A stretch of 10,164 bases of DNA from an uncultured Oscillospiraceae bacterium. Lineage in GTDB: Bacteria; Bacillota; Clostridia; Oscillospirales; Acutalibacteraceae. The stretch is from positions 1-10,164 of the forward strand of contig UREO01000086.1 of assembly GCA_900546895.1 (NCBI GenBank), given 5' to 3'. Position numbers and translations under genes: made by a program. The stretch's first letter is position 1. Every line of letters starts with the position of its first letter. The notes below the pieces were generated by a model. That model ran no database searches. It was given only the letters and a program-made list of their open reading frames with translations, and was not told the origin of the DNA. This document shows, piece by piece, positions 6,961-10,164 of this stretch.

Positions 6961-6967
6961 CATGAAA

Positions 6968-7456
6968 ATGAACCGTACGGACAAAGAAAATTATTACCTT
7001 GATATTGCTGAAACCGTGTCGGAACGCGGTACCTGTCTGCGCCGGAATTTCGGCGCGATCATCGTTCAGCATGACGAGATCGTATCGTCCGGATACACGG
7101 GAGCGCCCCGCGGCCGCCGCAACTGTATCGATACCGGCGTCTGTGTGCGCGAAACGCTGGGGGTTCCGCGCGGGGAACGCTACGAGCTCTGCCGCTCCGT
7201 CCATGCGGAGGCCAACGCCATTATCAGCGCCTCCCGCCGCGACATGATCGGCAGTACGCTGTATCTGGTGGGAAAAGACGCCAAGACGGGCGGATATGTG
7301 GAAAACGCTTCCTCCTGTTCCATGTGCAAAAGAATGATTATCAATGCCGGCATCACGCGCGTGGTTGCGCGGAACACGAAAAACACCTTCTCCTCCGTTT
7401 ATGTTCAAGAATGGGTAGACAACGACGAATCCCTGAGCGGGAAATTTGGATACTGA
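6968..7456 (+). CDS. Deoxycytidylate/cytidine deaminase family protein (ComEB-like)
   Basis: A 162-residue zinc-dependent deaminase of the CDA superfamily, most like dCMP deaminase/ComEB, which converts dCMP to dUMP for thymidylate synthesis. FGAIIV (28-33) and SGYTGAPRG (41-49) lead to the zinc motif HAE (79-81: His79 ligand, Glu81 proton shuttle) and SCSMC (116-120: Cys117 and Cys120 ligands). The usual PCxxC proline is Ser, and a stretch of about 15 residues containing KDAKTGGYVENA separates the LYLV strand from the cysteines. I recall this form in clostridial relatives. Start: GGGAGG (6955-6960) is only 1 nt from an ATG at 6962 but 7 nt from the ATG at 6968, so the second is chosen. It is monocistronic, with its own promoter, a structured leader, and a terminator shared with azlCD. 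Substrate (dCMP versus another pyrimidine) is inferred. Confidence 0.82.
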   Translation: MNRTDKENYYLDIAETVSERGTCLRRNFGAIIVQHDEIVSSGYTGAPRGRRNCIDTGVCVRETLGVPRGERYELCRSVHAEANAIISASRRDMIGSTLYLVGKDAKTGGYVENASSCSMCKRMIINAGITRVVARNTKNTFSSVYVQEWVDNDESLSGKFGY

Positions 7457-7475
7457 TTACATAAAAACTATAAAA

Positions 7476-7530
7476 GCTGTTGTTTTGTGTAAATGTCTAT
7501 TGCACATTTCTTTTGCAGCAACGGCATTTT
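7476..7530. terminator. Shared terminator between convergent deaminase and azlCD
   Basis: Outer arms GCTGTTG (7476-7482) and CAACGGC (7519-7525) pair with one wobble. Inside, AAATGT (7491-7496) pairs with ACATTT (7504-7509) around a 7-nt loop, leaving an internal loop between the stems. ATTTTT follows on the + strand; on the - strand the stem is followed by CTTTTATAGTTTTT. It lies 20 bp after the deaminase stop and just beyond the azlD stop (7530). The interrupted stem makes it weaker than the one at 5562-5594. Confidence 0.6.
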
Positions 7531-7850
7531 TATGAAAAAAAGCCCATGACCTGTTCCACGACAAAAACGACGGCGGTGGAGCCGAGCGCAACGGTAAGAA
7601 GGCCTTTGTCCCGATATGCAAGGAGAAGGGCCGCGGCAAGGCCGAACACCGCGGAATACGGATTTCCCGTAGAGTACAGAATTTCGGGAAAGGTCATGGC
7701 GGCAAGCACAGCGTAAGGCACATAAGCCAGAAACGACCGGATAAAGCGGTTGTGAATCTTCTTCCTAAAGATCGCCAGCGGAAGCATGCGGATGATATAG
7801 GTAACCAGCGCCATCAGGAAGGTACAGATCAAAATTCTCGGGTAATTCAT
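7530..7850 (-). CDS. azlD: Branched-chain amino acid exporter, small subunit AzlD
   Basis: A 106-residue integral membrane protein of the AzlD family, the small partner of AzlC in export of branched-chain amino acids and analogues such as 4-azaleucine. It has about four hydrophobic segments (about 4-20, 39-57, 64-79, 84-103), and the family segment YIIRMLPLAIF (18-28) with its RxLPL core is clear. The ATG at 7850 overlaps the azlC stop in an ATGA arrangement, and GGAGG lies 7 nt upstream inside azlC, so the two subunits are probably translated in step. A longer in-frame reading to 7964 is an azlC shadow. The stop TAA (7532-7530) is followed at once by a terminator-like hairpin. Closeness to leuA-leuB supports a branched-chain amino acid substrate, though the exact one is inferred. 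Confidence 0.9.
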   Translation of the reverse strand: MNYPRILICTFLMALVTYIIRMLPLAIFRKKIHNRFIRSFLAYVPYAVLAAMTFPEILYSTGNPYSAVFGLAAALLLAYRDKGLLTVALGSTAVVFVVEQVMGFFS

Positions 7851-8566
7851 TCCTGCACCTCCGGGTCGTCCACAGGGTAGCGCAGCGCGGCGTAGGCCGA
7901 CGCGACCACCGCGCAGATGATGATGACCCATCCGCCGGAAATCCGGTTCAGGAGGGGCGTCCACCGGAAAAAGCAGCTCAAAACCACCGCTATGACAATG
8001 ACCAGCGCAACGGGGCGCGTATGCTTTGCAGGCGGAACGATAATCGCGATGAACATCCCGTAGATCGCGATACCCAGCGCGGTGCGGACACTGACCGGCA
8101 GCAGGCCGGTGGCGGTACCGCCGAGCAGGGTTCCCAGCGTCCAGCCGGTGTAAGGAGTCAGAATCAGCCCAAGAAGATACCGCGCGCCGATACTTCCGTC
8201 CTGCTTCATGGCGACGGCGAAAATTTCATCGGTCACGCCGAAGGAAAGAACCAGCCGCTGCAGAGAGGTCATGGCGCCGTCCACTTTTTGGGAAAGGGAA
8301 AGGGACATCAGCATATAGCGGATATTGATGACAAAAGTGGTTACGACAAGCTCCAGGTAATGCCCGCCCGACAAAATCAGCTCGGTCCCGGCAAACTGCC
8401 CCGCACTGGTCATATTGCTCATAGTAATCAGCATCACTGCCCAAAGCGGCAGCCCGCCCTGCGTCGCCATCATTCCGAATGTGAAAGAAACGCTGATATA
8501 CCCCAGGCAGATCGGCAGCCCGTCCTTCAGCCCCTTTTGAAATGTCAAAGCCTCTGTTCCGTACAT
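7847..8566 (-). CDS. azlC: Branched-chain amino acid exporter, large subunit AzlC
   Basis: A 239-residue polytopic membrane protein of the AzlC/YgaZ family, which with AzlD exports leucine, isoleucine, valine or related compounds. Length is normal. Several hydrophobic segments are visible (about 18-34, 41-62, 70-90, 130-155, 160-178, 186-200, 212-227). Family hallmarks include FTFGMMA (28-34), NIRYMLMSLSLS (81-92) and SFGVTDE (108-114). Start: GGGAG (8578-8574) is 1 nt from an ATG at 8572 but 7 nt from the ATG at 8566, so the second is preferred; the difference is two residues. The last 4 bp overlap azlD (ATGA). A hairpin with T-tract and a possible promoter lie between this gene and leuB. 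It could be read as an end to the leucine operon or as a control point for export. Confidence 0.92.
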   Translation of the reverse strand: MYGTEALTFQKGLKDGLPICLGYISVSFTFGMMATQGGLPLWAVMLITMSNMTSAGQFAGTELILSGGHYLELVVTTFVINIRYMLMSLSLSQKVDGAMTSLQRLVLSFGVTDEIFAVAMKQDGSIGARYLLGLILTPYTGWTLGTLLGGTATGLLPVSVRTALGIAIYGMFIAIIVPPAKHTRPVALVIVIAVVLSCFFRWTPLLNRISGGWVIIICAVVASAYAALRYPVDDPEVQE

Positions 8567-8598
8567 TTCCATGCTCCCATACTATAGCAATTTTTGAG

Positions 8599-8637
8599 AA
8601 AAACCAAAAAGGAATTCTCCCCGTCGTTGGGGAGAAT
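8599..8637 (-). terminator. Terminator-like hairpin after leuB, upstream of azlC
   Basis: A perfect 9-bp stem, GGGGAGAAT (8629-8637) with ATTCTCCCC (8614-8622), closes a 6-nt loop. Read on the - strand it is followed by TCC, then five T, GG and five T, a broken U-tract. It is placed to end leuA-leuB transcripts (leuB stop at 8708). On the + strand the following sequence (CGTTTATTC) is a poorer T-tract. Because the likely azlC promoter is upstream of it, it may instead act as a partial terminator or attenuator for azlCD. Confidence 0.65.
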
Positions 8638-8667
8638 CGTTTATTCTTTACTATTATTTAATACTAT

Positions 8668-8694
8668 TTGTATAATAAATTAATGATAATACAA
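8668..8694. repeat. Imperfect 27-bp palindrome over the azlCD promoter
   Basis: The segment starts TTGTAT and ends ATACAA, with further matching positions inward (half-site roughly TTGTATnATnAnT). It covers the putative -10 and most of the spacer of the azlCD promoter, where a regulator could block polymerase. In Bacillus subtilis the azl operon is controlled by the Lrp-type regulator AzlB; no such gene is in this window, so any link is conjecture. AT-rich DNA yields such palindromes by chance fairly often. Confidence 0.3.
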
Positions 8695-8701
8695 TTAACA
8701 A
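8672..8701 (-). promoter_or_regulatory. Possible promoter for azlCD
   Basis: On the - strand TTGTTA (8701-8696, four of six) is followed by an 18-bp spacer and TATTAT (8677-8672, five of six). The start would be near 8665, about 100 nt before azlC, with the hairpin at 8614-8637 inside the leader. The surrounding sequence is very AT-rich, so chance matches are likely. No better promoter is seen nearer azlC: TATAGT at 8586-8581 would start transcription at the Shine-Dalgarno itself. Confidence 0.4.
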
Positions 8702-8707
8702 CAGGAT

Positions 8708-9781
8708 TTACAGCAGTTCACAGACCAGATCGCCCATTTCCTCACAGGTGACCTGCCGCATCCCTTCCGTATAGATGTCCGGCGTACGGGCCGTTTTCAG
8801 CACTTCGGATACGGCGTCTTCGATTGCCTGTGCCGCCTGCGGTTCGTCCAGAGAATAGCGAAGCATCATTGCGGCGGAAAGAATGGTCGCCAGCGGGTTA
8901 GCTTTGCCCGTTCCGGCAATGTCGGGCGCGGAACCGTGGATAGGCTCGTACAGGCCGGATTTTCCTTCGCTCAGGCTGGCGGAGGCCAGCATCCCGATGG
9001 AGCCGCTGATCATGGACGCTTCGTCGGAAAGAATATCGCCGAAGATGTTGGAGGTGACGATCACGTCGAACTGCTTCGGGTTGCGCACCAGCTGCATGGC
9101 GCAGTTGTCCACATACAGATTGGACAGCTCTATATCAGGATACTCTTCTTTCCCGATTCTTTCAACCGTTGCGCGCCACAATCTGGAGGATTCCAGCACG
9201 TTGGCCTTGTCTACACTGCAAAGCCTGCCGCCGCGCTTTTTCGCCATGCGGAAGGCCACGCGCGCAATACGCTCAATTTCCGGCACGGAGTACATTTCGG
9301 TGTCGTACGCGGCCTCGAAGCCATTGACCGTCCTGCGGCCCCGCTCGCCGAAATAAATGCCCCCGGTCAGCTCCCGCACCACCATGATATCCAGATCGTC
9401 GCCGATGATCTCCGCTTTCAGAGGAGAAGCCTCGCGCAGCTGCTCAAAAATTCTGGCGGGGCGCAAATTGGCGAAAAGCCCAAGCGCGCCGCGGATACCC
9501 AGCAACCCCGCCTCCGGCCTGAGATTGCCGGGCACCGCGTCCCATTTGGGGCCGCCGACCGCGCCGAGCAGCGTGGAATCGGCGGCTTTGCATTTTTCTA
9601 TCGTTTCCGTCGGAAGCGGCACCCCAACCGCGTCAATCGCACAGCCGCCCAGAAGCGCTTCGTCATAGGAAACGGTAAATCCGAACCGGACGGCGGCGCG
9701 GTTCAATACCTTTACGGCCTGGGTTACGATCTCGGGACCGATTCCGTCGCCTTTCAGCAGAACAATTTGATAGCTTTTCAT
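8708..9781 (-). CDS. leuB: 3-isopropylmalate dehydrogenase
   Basis: NAD-dependent oxidative decarboxylase that turns (2R,3S)-3-isopropylmalate into 2-ketoisocaproate, the last step before transamination to leucine. The 357-residue length is typical. Motifs: GDGIGPE (11-17), LLGAVGGPKWD (71-81), the substrate arginines in NLRPAR (105-110) and RELTGG (136-141), Tyr143, the catalytic lysine in VDKAN (Lys192), YVDN (Asp225), and metal ligands in FGDILSDEAS (Asp249, Asp253). EPIHGSAPDIAG (279-290) is the nucleotide-binding loop; its Asp-Ile pair is the pattern of NAD- rather than NADP-dependent members. AAAGGAGG (9796-9789) lies 7 nt before the ATG and overlaps the leuA stop codon, suggesting coupling. 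leuC and leuD are not between leuA and leuB, nor directly after leuB, so they must lie upstream of leuA or elsewhere. Confidence 0.97.
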   Translation of the reverse strand: MKSYQIVLLKGDGIGPEIVTQAVKVLNRAAVRFGFTVSYDEALLGGCAIDAVGVPLPTETIEKCKAADSTLLGAVGGPKWDAVPGNLRPEAGLLGIRGALGLFANLRPARIFEQLREASPLKAEIIGDDLDIMVVRELTGGIYFGERGRRTVNGFEAAYDTEMYSVPEIERIARVAFRMAKKRGGRLCSVDKANVLESSRLWRATVERIGKEEYPDIELSNLYVDNCAMQLVRNPKQFDVIVTSNIFGDILSDEASMISGSIGMLASASLSEGKSGLYEPIHGSAPDIAGTGKANPLATILSAAMMLRYSLDEPQAAQAIEDAVSEVLKTARTPDIYTEGMRQVTCEEMGDLVCELL

Positions 9782-9794
9782 TGTGGTTCCTCCT

Positions 9795-10164
9795 TTAAGA
9801 TTCTTTCACGGCGCCATTCTTCGTGCGGTTGATCGCACAGATGATGCCTTTGATGGAAGCAAGGCTGATATTATTGTCGATCCCCACGCCAAACGCCGGG
9901 CTGCCGTCCGGCGCGGTCAGCTGAATATAGGAAACCGCCTTGCTGTCCGCGCCGCTGGAAACGGCGTGCTCACGGTAGGAAACAAACTGGTAGTCGGTGA
10001 TGCCGACGGATTTCAGCGCGTTAAAGAATGCGCTGACAGGCCCGTTCCCACTGGCGCTGATGGCATGGTCCTCGTGCCGGAAGCGAATCACTCCGTCAAA
10101 ATGAACCTGTGTGTCCCCGCTGATATCGTTTTCTTCGAAAAGCTTATACTGCTTGAGATTGTAC
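9795..10164 (-). CDS. leuA: 2-isopropylmalate synthase, C-terminal part (cut by window edge)
   Basis: The last 122 codons of a gene whose 5' end lies beyond the right edge. The product condenses acetyl-CoA with 2-ketoisovalerate, the committed step to leucine. What is visible is the C-terminal leucine-sensing dimer domain (LeuA_dimer), including HFDGVIRFRHEDHAISASGN, GPVSAFFNALKSVGI, YREHAVSSGADSKAVSYIQL and a final FGVGIDNNISLASIKGI. This sequence style is that of the longer type-2 synthases (yeast/actinobacterial-like branch, also frequent in Clostridia) rather than the Escherichia coli type. Presence of the domain suggests leucine feedback inhibition. An internal GTG at 10091 is not a start; the frame is open to the edge. 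The TAA (9797-9795) overlaps the leuB ribosome site, and the 13-bp gap indicates one leuA-leuB transcript. Confidence 0.93.
   Translation of the reverse strand, partial: YNLKQYKLFEENDISGDTQVHFDGVIRFRHEDHAISASGNGPVSAFFNALKSVGITDYQFVSYREHAVSSGADSKAVSYIQLTAPDGSPAFGVGIDNNISLASIKGIICAINRTKNGAVKES

Noticed and set aside
6756..6965. A + strand frame of 69 codons crossing the rsmA-deaminase gap.
   Set aside because: No ribosome site; it runs through both promoters and the hairpin-rich leader and ends at the deaminase start. The base pattern is explained by RNA stems instead.
8581..8586. TATAGT on the - strand just before azlC as a -10 box.
   Set aside because: There is no matching -35, and transcription would start at the azlC Shine-Dalgarno site, leaving no usable ribosome site.
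6878..8640. Similarity between the hairpin at 6878-6910 and that at 8614-8637 (both with CCTC/CTCC-type arms and GTCG-like loops) as copies of one dispersed repeat.
   Set aside because: The shared core is too short and the arms differ in length and sequence; only a genome-wide repeat search could support it.

Overview
The window looks like chromosomal DNA from a Clostridia-class Firmicute, probably of the Ruminococcaceae/Oscillospiraceae type. That placement is inference from protein style, gene order, GC-rich genes set in AT-rich gaps, Gram-positive Shine-Dalgarno sites (AGGAGG-like), and sigma-A promoters that often carry an extended -10. I see no insertion sequence, phage gene, CRISPR array, tRNA or rRNA. 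Most of the content is housekeeping metabolism. No previously undescribed protein system is evident; the most original signal is a candidate structured RNA leader.

Left block (+ strand, 116-5594): an extended -10 promoter appears to drive a five-gene operon: D-alanine--D-alanine (VanG-like) ligase, glutamate racemase, a DUF1934/YwiB-type protein, arginyl-tRNA synthetase, and a homocysteine S-methyltransferase-family protein with a short C-terminal piece of a pterin-binding barrel. The first two genes feed peptidoglycan precursor synthesis (D-Ala-D-Ala and D-Glu). DUF1934 and argS overlap by 32 bp. A strong bidirectional hairpin ends the operon. A divergent promoter at 64-92 points left, out of the window.

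Middle block (5600-7530): on the - strand, rsmA (16S rRNA dimethyladenosine transferase) is followed by a 77-residue two-helix membrane protein. Divergently, on the + strand, lies a dCMP/cytidine deaminase-family gene. Two sigma-A promoters stand back to back with adjacent -35 boxes (6778-6835). The deaminase leader can be drawn as a closed multi-branch RNA fold (6845-6943) that starts about 3 nt from the predicted transcript 5' end and contains a segment able to pair with the Shine-Dalgarno sequence. A shared terminator at 7476-7530 separates the deaminase from the convergent azlCD.

Right block (- strand, 7530-10164): the C-terminal part of leuA (2-isopropylmalate synthase, cut by the window edge) is followed after 13 bp by leuB (3-isopropylmalate dehydrogenase), then an AT-rich gap of 141 bp, then azlC and azlD (branched-chain amino acid exporter, ATGA overlap). 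Leucine synthesis and export are thus adjacent. The gap holds a possible azlC promoter upstream of, not downstream of, a terminator-like hairpin, and an imperfect palindrome over that promoter, suggesting regulated export. All motif, promoter and fold calls were made by eye; nothing was computed or searched.
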